Part shown: positions 1 through 7,298 of the stretch, piece after piece
Numbering within the stretch: position 1 is the first letter of the stretch
Layout: each line of letters starts with the position of its first letter
NCBI GenBank assembly: GCA_023393115.1
Contig: JAEWMS010000038.1
Coordinates: 1-58,597 of the forward strand
Reading direction: 5' to 3'
Source: Bacillota bacterium
GTDB lineage: Bacteria > Bacillota > Clostridia > Acetivibrionales > DSM-1351
DNA length: 58,597 nucleotides
The notes under the pieces: generated by a model
Database searches by the model: none
The model's input: the letters and a program-made list of their open reading frames with translations, nothing else
What the model was told of the DNA's origin: nothing
Position numbers and translations under genes: made by a program

Positions 1-73
1 CGTTGGAGTGGTTGAAAAGAAACCCAAACTTGAAGGCAAAAGTATGATAATGATACTTAATCCAAAGCAGTAG
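1..73 (+). CDS. infC: Translation initiation factor IF-3, C-terminal end (partial)
   Basis: The reading frame enters from outside the window at base 2 and stops at TAG 71-73. The visible tail, ending in MIMILNPKQ, is typical of the IF-3 C-terminal domain that binds the 30S platform. It lies directly upstream of rpmI and rplT in the conserved infC-rpmI-rplT operon, which supports the call. Only 23 codons are visible. Confidence 0.85.
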   Translation, partial: VGVVEKKPKLEGKSMIMILNPKQ

Positions 74-91
74 GATAGGAGGAGAATAAAT

Positions 92-289
92 ATGCCAAAG
101 TTAAAGACTCATAGTGCATCAAAAAAGCGATTCAGAGTAACGGCTACAGGAAAGATCAAAAGAGGACAGGCTTGGAGAAGCCATAGACTCGTTTCCAAGG
201 CGACAAAGGCAAAGAAGCACCACAGACTAGGTGCGTATGTTTCAGCTGCTAACGAAGCTGCTATCAGAAAACTTATTCCATATAAATAA
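92..289 (+). CDS. rpmI: 50S ribosomal protein L35
   Basis: A 65-residue, very basic protein beginning MPKLKTHSASKKRF, the diagnostic L35 N-terminus. The length is normal for the family. The start follows an AGGAGGAG Shine-Dalgarno. It sits between infC and rplT with short gaps, so it is co-transcribed with them. In Firmicutes this operon is usually controlled by an L20-binding leader upstream of infC, which is outside the window. Confidence 0.98.
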   Translation: MPKLKTHSASKKRFRVTATGKIKRGQAWRSHRLVSKATKAKKHHRLGAYVSAANEAAIRKLIPYK

Positions 290-307
290 GAGGGAGGACG
301 AAGGTTT

Positions 308-661
308 ATGGCAAGAGTTAAAGGTGCGATGAGAACTCGCGCAAGACATAAAAAAATATTAAAGCTTGCAAAAGGTTATTTTGGAGCAAAGAGCAAGCTC
401 TTTAGAATGGCTAATCAAGCTGTAATGAAATCTTTAAACTATGCATACAATGACAGAAGAGCAAAGAAGAGAGATTTCAGAAAGCTTTGGATAGCAAGAA
501 TAAATGCTGCAGCAAGAATCAACGGTTTGAGCTACAGCAAATTTATCAGTGGATTAAAGAAATCAGGAATTGAACTTAACAGAAAAGTTCTCGCTGATAT
601 GGCAGTGAACGATGCAGCTGCATTTGCTCAGCTGGCTGAGATGGCTAAATCCGCTAAATAG
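308..661 (+). CDS. rplT: 50S ribosomal protein L20
   Basis: A 117-residue protein beginning MARVKGAMRTRARHKKILKLAKGYF, the highly conserved N-terminal extension of L20 that penetrates 23S rRNA and is needed early in 50S assembly. Full length. Preceded by GAGGGAGGACG. Last gene of the operon, followed by a strong intrinsic terminator at 684-712. L20 commonly represses its own operon, but the control site would lie upstream of the window. Confidence 0.98.
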   Translation: MARVKGAMRTRARHKKILKLAKGYFGAKSKLFRMANQAVMKSLNYAYNDRRAKKRDFRKLWIARINAAARINGLSYSKFISGLKKSGIELNRKVLADMAVNDAAAFAQLAEMAKSAK

Positions 662-683
662 GAAACAAAGTAAGTAAGTATAT

Positions 684-712
684 AAAGGGGCTGCCCAAAA
701 GCAGCCCCTTTT
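684..712 (+). terminator. Rho-independent terminator of infC-rpmI-rplT
   Basis: An 11-bp perfect stem (AAAGGGGCTGC / GCAGCCCCTTT) with a 6-nt loop, followed by T residues, 22 bases after the rplT stop. A second perfect hairpin (GCGCCCA-GCA-TGGGCGC, 721-737) follows immediately. Confidence 0.9.
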
Positions 713-784
713 AGTATTCTGCGCCCAGCATGGGCGCAATCTTATAAACCAAAGGATACTTTTACTAAATTGGAGTGGGTATTT

Positions 785-1978
785 ATGGATAAGGTTATAT
801 TCTTAGTTGATATGAATGCTTTTTTCATAAGCTGTGAAATGTCCAGAAGGCCTGAAATAATGGGCAAGCCTGCTGCTGTTGCCGGAGATCCAAAAAACAG
901 GTCTGGTATAATTCTAGCGGCCAATTATGAAGCAAGAAAATTCGGTGTGAAAACAACTATGGTTATTCATCAGGCTTTAAAGCTATGTCCGGGAATGATA
1001 CTTATTCCACCTGACCATCAGTACTATGAGGCCAGATCTTCGGAGGTGATGTCCCTTCTGGGAAACTACTCACCTATAATTGAACAGAATAGTATTGATG
1101 AAGCCTGGATAGACATGACAGGGACAGAAAATTTGTTTGGAAAACCGGTGGAGGCTGCCCGCAGAATTATGGATGACATACATGATGGGCTAGGTCTTTG
1201 GTGTTCAATAGGTATTTCTGAAAACAAGCTTTTAGCTAAAATAGCTTCTGAAATAAAGAAACCCATGGGCATTACTGAACTGTGGGTCAGGGATATCAAA
1301 GAGAAACTGTGGCCCCTAAAGGTGACAGAGATGTATGGAGTAGGGAAACAGACTGCTCTGAAGCTTAATAACATCGGGATAATGACAATTGGTGATCTTG
1401 CGGTTTATGATACAAAGGCACTTACAAAACTTCTGGGAAAACAGGGGGCAGAGCTTCAAGCTCACGCCAACGGTCTTGATCAATCTCCTGTAACACCTCA
1501 CACTTCAGGAGAGATGAAATCTATCGGCCGATCAACAACGCTTTCCCAAGACGTTACAGATATTGAGGCCATCAGGAATATATTCCTTGAAATGTGCGAA
1601 GAGGTCGGGTTCGATGCACGAAAACACAATAAAAAAGCAAGGACAGTACAGATTACAATAAAATATTCCGATTTTCAGACAATTACAAGGCAGGCCGGCG
1701 TTGAACCCACTAATTTAACAAAGGATATCTTTGAAAGAGGCTTTTTACTACTTGGTAAAAATTGGAGTAATTTAAGGCCGGTACGCTTAATCGGTGTGAG
1801 TATCAGTGGATTTGATAAGGAAATGCTATCTCAGCAGTTGTCCCTTTTTGACGGAGAAGAAAACTTCGGACAATCAGAAAAGGAAGAAAAACTTGAGAAA
1901 GCCCTTGATGACATAAGATTAAAGCACGGCCTTGGTTCTGTAACAAGAGCAGTTCAAATAAAAAGACATAACTTATGA
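785..1978 (+). CDS. dinB: DNA polymerase IV (Y-family translesion polymerase)
   Basis: Error-prone Y-family polymerase that copies past damaged template bases. Visible signs: N-terminal catalytic segment VDMNAFFISCE, the SIDEAWID active-site motif near residue 100, then thumb (helix-hairpin-helix-like GVGKQTALKLNNIG) and little-finger regions. A QLSLF sequence close to the C-terminus matches the beta-clamp binding motif. Length (397 aa) fits DinB. An in-frame TTG at 770 exists, but ATG 785 has the correctly spaced GGAGTGG, so I chose it. It stands alone between two terminators. No LexA box was seen upstream. Confidence 0.95.
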   Translation: MDKVIFLVDMNAFFISCEMSRRPEIMGKPAAVAGDPKNRSGIILAANYEARKFGVKTTMVIHQALKLCPGMILIPPDHQYYEARSSEVMSLLGNYSPIIEQNSIDEAWIDMTGTENLFGKPVEAARRIMDDIHDGLGLWCSIGISENKLLAKIASEIKKPMGITELWVRDIKEKLWPLKVTEMYGVGKQTALKLNNIGIMTIGDLAVYDTKALTKLLGKQGAELQAHANGLDQSPVTPHTSGEMKSIGRSTTLSQDVTDIEAIRNIFLEMCEEVGFDARKHNKKARTVQITIKYSDFQTITRQAGVEPTNLTKDIFERGFLLLGKNWSNLRPVRLIGVSISGFDKEMLSQQLSLFDGEENFGQSEKEEKLEKALDDIRLKHGLGSVTRAVQIKRHNL

Positions 1979-2000
1979 CTTTGTAAAAATAGAATTAACA

Positions 2001-2024
2001 AAAAGACCATTTAAATGGCCTTTT
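2001..2024. terminator. Bidirectional terminator between dinB and the PilZ gene
   Basis: Near-palindrome AAAAGACCATTT / AAATGGCCTTTT between two convergent genes. The A and T flanks allow termination from either side. Confidence 0.6.
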
Positions 2025-2074
2025 GAAAACACATGTTAAGTTGAAAACAAATTGTATCATGCCAATACTAGAGG

Positions 2075-2788
2075 CTATCTCAAATTGGCTTGCATGGTAT
2101 TTTTCAGTATTTGCCTTTGCTTTTCAAAAATATATCTGGTAAGAATATCTGAATCACGCGGAGATATTTTAGTATAATGCAAGCCGACCTCATATTTTTT
2201 ATTCTTCTCACCCGATGAGCGGATGACCTGAGCCAATACCCTCACTGAGGCCAAGCCTTCCAGGTCTATGCTAATATCAAGAACGGAACCCGAAGCAATA
2301 GATTCATCAAGCACCATACAGAACCCGCTGCCGCTTATATTTTTTGTAAAAGCAGACTTTAATTGTGCGTTGTCTATATTTGTAAATTCCAAATTATCAG
2401 TACTAATTAATTGTTCATTTACAACGGCATATTTACATGTTAGAACTACATCCAGTCTGTAAAAACGTCTTCTTTGAATTTTATTAAATTCACTGGCTAT
2501 AGTTACATCGAATATATCCAATGCACCGCTTTTCCTATGACCCTTCACGACCCCCTTGAAGTATAAAAGCTCCTGCTTTTCATTCATATAGTAAATAATA
2601 AGACTTGTGTCTCTGGATAGGAACTTTAATCTTCCCTCTCTCATAGGGGATGCAATACTTATGTTTTTATCATCGATAACATCTACCAATTGGCTTATGT
2701 AACTGGTAGTATTTTCATTGATTTTATTGCCATATTCAGGTATTTCCACTTCCAATTTAGTTCCCACTTTAATGTCTTTCGCGTTCAT
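2075..2788 (-). CDS. PilZ-domain c-di-GMP receptor, YcgR/DgrA-like flagellar brake
   Basis: Two-domain protein: an N-terminal YcgR-type beta domain (residues about 1-100), then a PilZ domain starting at the RRRFYR arginine motif, with NISGSG as the D/NxSxxG motif about 45 residues later. Both c-di-GMP-binding motifs are intact. Family members slow flagellar rotation when c-di-GMP rises; that role is inferred. I chose ATG 2788, which has GGAG 7 bases upstream, over an upstream in-frame ATG at 2806. Monocistronic, convergent with dinB. Confidence 0.85.
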   Translation of the reverse strand: MNAKDIKVGTKLEVEIPEYGNKINENTTSYISQLVDVIDDKNISIASPMREGRLKFLSRDTSLIIYYMNEKQELLYFKGVVKGHRKSGALDIFDVTIASEFNKIQRRRFYRLDVVLTCKYAVVNEQLISTDNLEFTNIDNAQLKSAFTKNISGSGFCMVLDESIASGSVLDISIDLEGLASVRVLAQVIRSSGEKNKKYEVGLHYTKISPRDSDILTRYIFEKQRQILKNTMQANLR

Positions 2789-3090
2789 TGAAAATCTCCA
2801 TATCAATAATTATTATCAAAATCAATAATTTATATGACTCTATTACATTATATTCTATAATCGGTGATTTTACAGTAATAAAATAAAATTTTTTACAAAA
2901 AATTTTATTGTTAATTTTATTTAGTTAAATCATATAATATATTATATGAAGTACTCACAACATTCTTATACCGCAGGAGGGTTAAGGAGTAAGCGTGCAA
3001 TGTGAGTGTAGACATGGAATTAAATGTGATATATAATAATCCCTAGCTTAAAGCATTGCATGTAATTCAAATGAATGGGTGTGATTTTTT
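2789..3090. other. AT-rich intergenic region between divergent genes
   Basis: About 300 bases separate the PilZ gene (minus) and plsC (plus). It must hold both promoters. A TAATAA/TATAAT-like stretch lies near 3030, but no clean -35/-10 pair stands out. The purine-rich segment near 2975-2995 resembles a ribosome binding site but is followed only by a peptide frame of under 20 codons. No riboswitch fold was recognised. Confidence 0.4.
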
Positions 3091-3885
3091 ATGTTGAAAC
3101 CTTTTTTTAATGAGGATAAATACACAACGTCCGAGAATAAAAGAAACATATTTGATAAACTGTTTTTAAATACAAGATGGTATTTTGTTTACGGATATGG
3201 TAAGGAAGTAATAAGCGGAAGAAATCTGGCTGTTAAAAACCGGTACGATACCGAAAAATGGGCAAGTGCCAGCTATAGAATAGTTGAAAATATTGAAAAG
3301 AGCGGCGGAAGGCTGTTTATTGAAGGTATTGATAATATAAAAAAGGTTGATGGGCCTGTTGTTTTTGTCAGCAACCATATGAGTACTCTGGAGACCTTCG
3401 TTTTTCCCAGCATTATTGCTCCATTAAAAGAGGTTACTTATGTTGTAAAGGAAAGCCTGGTATCCATGCCACTGTTTGGCCATATAATGAAGAGTCGTAA
3501 TCCCATAGTTGTATCCAGAAAAAATTCACGCCAGGATCTGATTAATGTTTTAACGCAGGGCAAGGAAATTATAACCGGGGGAACCTCAATAGTTCTGTTC
3601 CCGGAAGGTACGAGACAGGAGAAATTCGACCCTGAGAAGTTTAATTCGTTGGGAATAAAGCTTGCCAAGGAAGCAGGAGTACCTGTTATTCCTATTGCCA
3701 TAAAAACAGATTTTTGGAGAAACGGAAAGCTGATAAAGGATATCGGACCTATTCGTAGAAAGGAACCTGTTTGTATTTCTTTTGGTGAGCCTATATACAT
3801 TTCGGGAAATGGTAAAGCTGAACATAAGCAGGTTATAGAATTTATCTCTGGAAAAGTAGAAGAGTTTCAGAAAGTAAAGGTTTAA
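3091..3885 (+). CDS. plsC: 1-acyl-sn-glycerol-3-phosphate acyltransferase (PlsC family)
   Basis: Membrane-associated acyltransferase making phosphatidic acid from lysophosphatidic acid. The PlsC domain spans about residues 70-225: block I is NHMSTLE (H96), block III is FPEGTR (170-175). The usual HX4D catalytic pair is HX4E here (E101), a conservative change. Length 264 aa is normal. Monocistronic, just upstream of the tRNA gene. Activity is likely, but lipid specificity cannot be read from sequence. Confidence 0.87.
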   Translation: MLKPFFNEDKYTTSENKRNIFDKLFLNTRWYFVYGYGKEVISGRNLAVKNRYDTEKWASASYRIVENIEKSGGRLFIEGIDNIKKVDGPVVFVSNHMSTLETFVFPSIIAPLKEVTYVVKESLVSMPLFGHIMKSRNPIVVSRKNSRQDLINVLTQGKEIITGGTSIVLFPEGTRQEKFDPEKFNSLGIKLAKEAGVPVIPIAIKTDFWRNGKLIKDIGPIRRKEPVCISFGEPIYISGNGKAEHKQVIEFISGKVEEFQKVKV

Positions 3886-3903
3886 CTTTACAAACTTTTA
3901 GTC

Positions 3904-3932
3904 TTGTCAAATTGATATCTTAGTACTAAAAT
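3904..3932 (+). promoter_or_regulatory. Promoter of tRNA-Pro
   Basis: TTGTCA (3904-3909), 17-bp spacer, TAAAAT (3927-3932), ending 17 bases before the mature tRNA 5' end. Confidence 0.65.
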
Positions 3933-3949
3933 ATATTAATGTAATGTTT

Positions 3950-4026
3950 CGGGAATTAGCGCAGTTTGGTAGCGCGCTTGGTTCGGGACCAAGAGGCCGG
4001 GAGTTCGAGTCTCCCATTTCCGACCA
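3950..4026 (+). tRNA. tRNA-Pro (anticodon CGG), prophage attachment site
   Basis: A 77-nt cloverleaf with encoded CCA. The 7-bp acceptor stem CGGGAAT / ATTTCCG has one G-U pair. The anticodon stem CTTGG/CCAAG encloses loop TTCGGGA, placing CGG at positions 34-36; the T-arm carries GTTCGAGTC. The 3' 50 nt are supplied by the phage attachment core, so integration restores an intact gene. Confidence 0.95.
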
Positions 4027-4030
4027 TAGA
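3977..4030 (+). repeat. attL (54-bp core, direct repeat of attR)
   Basis: These 54 bases (anticodon stem to four bases past CCA) recur without a mismatch at 44278-44331 in the same orientation. The flanking bases differ on both sides (G/A before, T/C after), so the edges are sharp. This defines a prophage of about 40.3 kb. Confidence 0.97.
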
Positions 4031-4031
4031 T

Positions 4032-4070
4032 AACAGCGAGTTTGAAGTATTTCAAATTTGCTGTTTTTTT
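4032..4070 (+). terminator. Terminator downstream of tRNA-Pro, phage-derived
   Basis: Hairpin AACAGC...GCTGTT with an inner TTTGAA/TTCAAA stem and a T7 run. It is inside the prophage, so the phage replaces the host tRNA terminator, which now sits past attR at 44335-44385. Confidence 0.8.
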
Positions 4071-4076
4071 GTGTTG

Positions 4077-4097
4077 CACCACCTTAAAACCAACTTA
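4077..4097 (+). repeat. Candidate integrase arm-type site, left end
   Basis: A 21-bp sequence starting CACCACCTTAAAACC matches 44131-44151 at 20 of 21 positions, in the same orientation, just inside the opposite prophage end. It overlaps the integrase stop codon. The position fits an arm site for a lambda-type integrase; binding itself is inferred. Confidence 0.5.
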
Positions 4098-5300
4098 GCT
4101 TGATTTTGCTTTCCGGCGAGATGAAAAATCAATAATTTTAAATTCTCTGTTTTCCATGTTTGCTTTTTCTTTCTCAATTTGATTTTCAATTTGTGAAAAT
4201 ACCTCGTCTATCTGAGTAGCAGTACTATCAATTGTATCATTTATCATATCACCATATATGTCCAGCGTAGTTGTGGATTCATCATGACCTAATATCTCTT
4301 GAAGTTCTTTAAGTGACAATTTTTTTCTCATATTGAATACAAACGTGTGTCTAAAGCAATGGGGGTGAACTTTTAGCCCTGATTTAGCTGCAAACCTGGT
4401 TATTGTATGATAGTATGTGTTTGGCTTAATCATTGTTCCTTTTTCAGTCGGGAAAATTAACAAGTCTGTTGTTTTAAGATCGGTTTTTCGAGTATTATCA
4501 TCGTTAATAATAATGGGGTTATTCTCTTCTTTTAACATTTCCATTTGTTTAATAAGGTACTGTTTAGCCATTGTCGACAACGGGACATAGTGCACTTTAC
4601 TATTTTTAGTGTCGCCTAGTCCTGTGCGACTGTTGGATTTACTAATGACTATTCGGTTGTTATCCCAATCAACATCAGTCCATTTTAAAGCTAATAATTC
4701 CCCACGCCTAACTCCTGTTACAAGTGCAAATTTAACTGACCATATCCAACGTGAGTTTCTTAAAGCATCGAACAAAACAGAAACATCGCTAATTGACAGG
4801 GTCTTTTTAGGCTTTGTTTGCTTCATTGGGATAATGATGTTTTTTACCGGGTTTTCAGGGATTATTTTATCAATTGAATAAGCCTTTATAAAAGCAACAC
4901 TCATGACAGTTTTAGCATGCTTCATTGATTTTGTGGACAACCCGTTTTTGTTCATTTCTTTTATTACTTTTTGGATATCCTCTTGCTTAATTGACACCAT
5001 TTTATAATCGCCAATAATTGGTTTGATGTGTCCTTTGTACATATAAAAGTATTGCTCGTAAGTGGCAGGTTTTTTTAGTTCCTTAATATCATTTTCAAGG
5101 AAGTTATCGAAATACTCAGAAACCTTTGTTTTGTCGTTTGATACAGTGAGCCCGATTATTTTCCTAACTTTTTCCTGAAGACCTTTTTCAGTCTTTGATG
5201 ATCTATAAACCGATTTCCCGTCTCTGACATATTTCCAACAAAATAAGCCATCTTTTTTATAGTAATGGCCTAACCCTTTTGGATTTCTACTCTTTGCCAT
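4095..5300 (-). CDS. int: Phage tyrosine site-specific integrase
   Basis: About 400 residues with the three-part Int layout: N-terminal AP2-like arm-binding region (GLGHYYKKDGLFCW...), SAM-like core-binding domain (about 65-165) and C-terminal catalytic domain. Catalytic signatures seen: TGVRRGELLAL (first Arg), HCFRHTF (HxxR), and LGHDESTTTLDIYGD with the nucleophilic Tyr. It recombines attP with the tRNA-Pro attB. ATG 5300 was chosen for its AAAGGAAG at the right distance; in-frame starts also occur at 5306 and 5309. The reading frame overlaps the repressor stop. Confidence 0.95.
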   Translation of the reverse strand: MAKSRNPKGLGHYYKKDGLFCWKYVRDGKSVYRSSKTEKGLQEKVRKIIGLTVSNDKTKVSEYFDNFLENDIKELKKPATYEQYFYMYKGHIKPIIGDYKMVSIKQEDIQKVIKEMNKNGLSTKSMKHAKTVMSVAFIKAYSIDKIIPENPVKNIIIPMKQTKPKKTLSISDVSVLFDALRNSRWIWSVKFALVTGVRRGELLALKWTDVDWDNNRIVISKSNSRTGLGDTKNSKVHYVPLSTMAKQYLIKQMEMLKEENNPIIINDDNTRKTDLKTTDLLIFPTEKGTMIKPNTYYHTITRFAAKSGLKVHPHCFRHTFVFNMRKKLSLKELQEILGHDESTTTLDIYGDMINDTIDSTATQIDEVFSQIENQIEKEKANMENREFKIIDFSSRRKAKSS

Positions 5301-5305
5301 AATCA

Positions 5306-5527
5306 TCACTTCCTTTCATCTGATAATCCTAAGAGATAGTCGCCAGAAACACCAAAGAACTTAGCAAAAAGTCTACATGTTTCAATATCTGGAGTACGTT
5401 TGCAACTTTCATACATCGATATAGCCGAATGTGAAATTCCTAATATCACAGCTAATTCTCTTATTCCAAGGTTTCTTTCCTCTCTTAATTGTTTTATCCT
5501 TTGTGAAAAAATTTCTAAAGTATTCAT
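5306..5527 (-). CDS. XRE-family HTH repressor (CI-like lysogeny regulator)
   Basis: A 73-residue protein almost wholly made of one helix-turn-helix domain: LGIRELAVILGISHSAISMYESCKRTPD, then a second helix pair ending GVSGDYLLGL. This matches SinR/Cro-CI-type DNA-binding domains. It overlaps the integrase gene and is divergent from the early operon, the classic place for the lysogeny repressor. It lacks a dimerisation or cleavage domain, so SOS induction would have to act indirectly. Confidence 0.85.
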   Translation of the reverse strand: MNTLEIFSQRIKQLREERNLGIRELAVILGISHSAISMYESCKRTPDIETCRLFAKFFGVSGDYLLGLSDERK

Positions 5528-5559
5528 CTTTATGTCCAGCCCTCTTATGCGTTGTTATT

Positions 5560-5660
5560 TATTTACTATTGTAAACGATTGTAACCATTTTGTAAATAAT
5601 TTTTTATTTTTGATATTGACATTAATACTTGAAGTGATATAATGGTGACAAACGTAACCA
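5560..5660 (+). promoter_or_regulatory. Early promoter with repeated operator-like sites
   Basis: Divergent control region. A strong rightward promoter has TTGACA (5616-5621), 16 bp, TATAAT (5638-5643). GTAACC half-sites occur at 5581-5586 and 5654-5659, the latter inside the imperfect palindrome GGTGACAAACGTAACC, with further TTGTAA copies near 5568-5595. A third related 15-mer is at 5981-5995. These are probable repressor operators; that role is inferred. Confidence 0.6.
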
Positions 5661-5674
5661 AAGGAGGTGTAAGA

Positions 5675-6019
5675 ATGAATATTAACCATTATCCAAACCT
5701 AATAAGTTTCATGAAGCGACATGGATTAACAATTGGTGATATTGCAAAAGCAATAAACAAGAGTTATCCTCCAGCACTACAAAAAATTAATAGAAAGACG
5801 ACAAAAAAAGGAAAGGTGGCTCTTTTTGACATTGAAGAAGCTAGAGCGATTATATCTTTCGTTAAGTCAACTGAAGAAACAGCACTGAAACAAAAATATG
5901 ATGAACATTGGGAGACTGAATGGAACAAAAGATGGGGCCATATTTCAGATTGGTTTGAGTACATTTTTTTTGATGAAGTGGTAACAAATGTAACCAGTTC
6001 CGTACAGAAAGGAGCATAG
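5675..6019 (+). CDS. Small HTH-type early phage protein (putative Cro-like)
   Basis: First gene of the rightward operon, about 114 residues. The N-terminal part (LISFMKRHGLTIGDIAKAINKSYPPALQKINRK) resembles a degenerate XRE helix-turn-helix, and the rest is charged and helical. ATG 5675 has AAGGAGGTG 7 bases upstream; an in-frame ATG at 5642 falls inside the -10 box and is rejected. Divergent from the repressor, so a Cro role is plausible but unproven. A copy of the operator-like 15-mer is embedded in its 3' end. Confidence 0.65.
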   Translation: MNINHYPNLISFMKRHGLTIGDIAKAINKSYPPALQKINRKTTKKGKVALFDIEEARAIISFVKSTEETALKQKYDEHWETEWNKRWGHISDWFEYIFFDEVVTNVTSSVQKGA

Positions 6020-6020
6020 C

Positions 6021-6098
6021 ATGAACCAATTAACAACCTTTAATAAAATAAGCAAAATACCAGAAAGAGGGTACGAACATTGGAAAATAAATATTTAG
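6021..6098 (+). pseudogene. Truncated duplicate of the antirepressor 5' end
   Basis: A good ribosome binding site (AAAGGAG) precedes an ATG whose first codons spell MNQLTTFN, the same as the start of the intact antirepressor gene at 6530. About 28 of 30 bases match, then similarity ends and the frame stops after about 25 codons. It looks like the original gene start cut off by the insertion at 6090-6484. Confidence 0.6.
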
Positions 6099-6118
6099 AC
6101 AAAGCAGATTTTCGCCGA
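6097..6118 (+). repeat. Left inverted repeat of the 6.1-6.5 kb insertion
   Basis: AGACAAAGCAGA, 4 bases, CGCCGA. The reverse complement recurs at 6450-6470 with a 3-base gap. Confidence 0.7.
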
Positions 6119-6131
6119 ATTTACAGGGTTA

Positions 6132-6299
6132 TCAATATACCTTGCGGTATAAGGGGACGAATTTCATCCTTTCGTTGTCAAACAATCCTTGTATCTTAGC
6201 AGCGCGGGTAGATTCCTCCATATATTCTGATGCTAAAGCTTGTTTTCTAAGTAAATCGGTATCGGTCATCGAATTTGCCAATTTGTAGGCTTGCTTCAT
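6132..6299 (-). CDS. Small protein of unknown function inside the insertion
   Basis: A 55-codon frame (MKQAYKLANSM ... FVPLYRKVY) with balanced, plausible amino-acid use, on the strand opposite to the early operon. The upstream GAAGTGATTCC is only a weak ribosome binding site. It lies directly downstream of the intron-like RNA on the same strand, so it could be a remnant of a 3' exon or of an intron-borne gene. No family was recognised. Confidence 0.4.
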   Translation of the reverse strand: MKQAYKLANSMTDTDLLRKQALASEYMEESTRAAKIQGLFDNERMKFVPLYRKVY

Positions 6300-6319
6300 G
6301 GAATCACTTCAAGGTTGTT

Positions 6320-6458
6320 ACTCTGCAAAATGCAGGAGCCGGTCATTTCTGCCGACTTCTCATAGTTGCCTATGAGTTCAGACTGTGCCATCAACCTACG
6401 GCAATAGGTTGCCCTGTGTCCAGTCGTTACACCTTCAATTAAGCACGGCTCGGCGTTG
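6320..6458 (-). ncRNA. Group I intron-like core, 3' half
   Basis: Read on the minus strand: a Q/R-like stretch GCCGAGCCGTGC ... GGTGTAACGACT, a 7-bp P8-like hairpin CAACCTA/TAGGTTG (6392-6411), an S-like AGTCTGAACTC, and a 7-bp P9-like hairpin CTCATAG-GCAA-CTATGAG (6359-6376) with a GNRA tetraloop. ACGACT pairs with AGTCT leaving one bulged C, the hallmark of P7. A further CTGCA/TGCAG hairpin follows. No convincing P3/P4 5' strands were found, so it is probably truncated. Confidence 0.5.
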
Positions 6459-6470
6459 TCTGCTTTGTCT
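6450..6470 (-). repeat. Right inverted repeat of the 6.1-6.5 kb insertion
   Basis: Reverse complement reads AGACAAAGCAGA-CAA-CGCCGA, matching 6097-6118 in inverted orientation. Confidence 0.7.
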
Positions 6471-6529
6471 AATTAGAATATTTTACCATGAAGTACAAAG
6501 TTCAACAATATTAAAAAGGAGGACGAACA

Positions 6530-7297
6530 GTGAACCAATTAACAACTTTTAATCAAATGACTTCAATGCAGATTGCGGAAGTCACAGGAAAATTACACCA
6601 CCACATCATAAGGGACATCAAAGATGAAATAGAAAAGCTTGAAAATGCAGGAGTCCCTACTGAAACCAAATTTGGTTTGAGTGAAAGACAAGATTCTACC
6701 GGGAGAAAAATTCCCTACTACATATTAACCAAAGAAGGAGTCCTACAGTTAGCTGCCCGATATGATGCAGTAGTTAGAGCAAAATTAATCGAGCTGACCA
6801 TGAGACAAGACCAACAAATTCAATTACATAATCTATCCCCACAACTCCAGTTATTAATCAACATTGAAACTGAGCAAAGAGTCATGAAACAGCAGTTATC
6901 AGAGTATAGCGAAAAAGCAAAGGCGGCAGACATTAAGGCTACAGAAGTAAAGCAAGAACTCCAAGGCATGAGAGATATCATCACTCTGGACACCCGAAGC
7001 TGGAGGGAGGATACCAGTCGGATCATAAACAAAATTGCTCAGAAGCTCGGTGGCAATGAACATATCCGGGACGTAAGAACAGAGGCGTATAAACTGCTGG
7101 ACAAGCGTTTCGGAGTTTCAATTGAAACAAGGCTAACAAACCTTGTTAGGCGTATGGCTGAACAGGGAGTATGTAAATCACGGAGAGATAAAGCGAACCA
7201 TTTAGATGTAATAGCCGAGGACAAGAAGCTGATAGAGGGTTTTGTGGCAATAGTCAAGGAAATGGCTGTTAAGCACGGAGTGGGGAAAGGGGCATAG
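6530..7297 (+). CDS. Phage antirepressor, Rha N-terminal plus ORF6C C-terminal domains
   Basis: 255 residues. The N-terminal Rha-like domain (about 1-95) has the HHHIIRDIKDEIEKL helix and PYYILTKEGVLQLAARYD, typical of Rha/KilA-type phage regulators. The C-terminal part (about 155-250) matches ORF6C (DTRSWREDTSRIINKIAQKLGG ... AYKLLDKRFGVSIETRL). Such proteins antagonise the repressor or regulate host genes during lytic growth. The start is GTG after AAAAGGAGGACG. The first codons duplicate those at 6021. Confidence 0.85.
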   Translation: MNQLTTFNQMTSMQIAEVTGKLHHHIIRDIKDEIEKLENAGVPTETKFGLSERQDSTGRKIPYYILTKEGVLQLAARYDAVVRAKLIELTMRQDQQIQLHNLSPQLQLLINIETEQRVMKQQLSEYSEKAKAADIKATEVKQELQGMRDIITLDTRSWREDTSRIINKIAQKLGGNEHIRDVRTEAYKLLDKRFGVSIETRLTNLVRRMAEQGVCKSRRDKANHLDVIAEDKKLIEGFVAIVKEMAVKHGVGKGA

Positions 7298-7298
7298 T

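Larger units (their letters stand above)
6090..6484. mobile_element. Inverted-repeat-bounded insertion with group I intron-like core
   Basis: The segment lies between two copies of the antirepressor start. Its ends are a 12-bp perfect inverted repeat AGACAAAGCAGA (6097-6108 and 6459-6470), extended inward by CGCCGA (6113-6118 and 6450-6455) after 3-4 unmatched bases, and outward by AATATTT-like sequence. Inside are a 55-codon minus-strand frame and a minus-strand RNA with group I intron P7/P8/P9 elements. No transposase is present. Confidence 0.5.

Noticed and set aside
2947..3003. Short frame MKYSQHSYTAGG... upstream of plsC
   Set aside because: Under 20 codons, without its own ribosome binding site and with no support.
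6090..6484. Diversity-generating retroelement or retron
   Set aside because: No reverse transcriptase gene anywhere in the window; the RNA signs fit a group I intron core instead.
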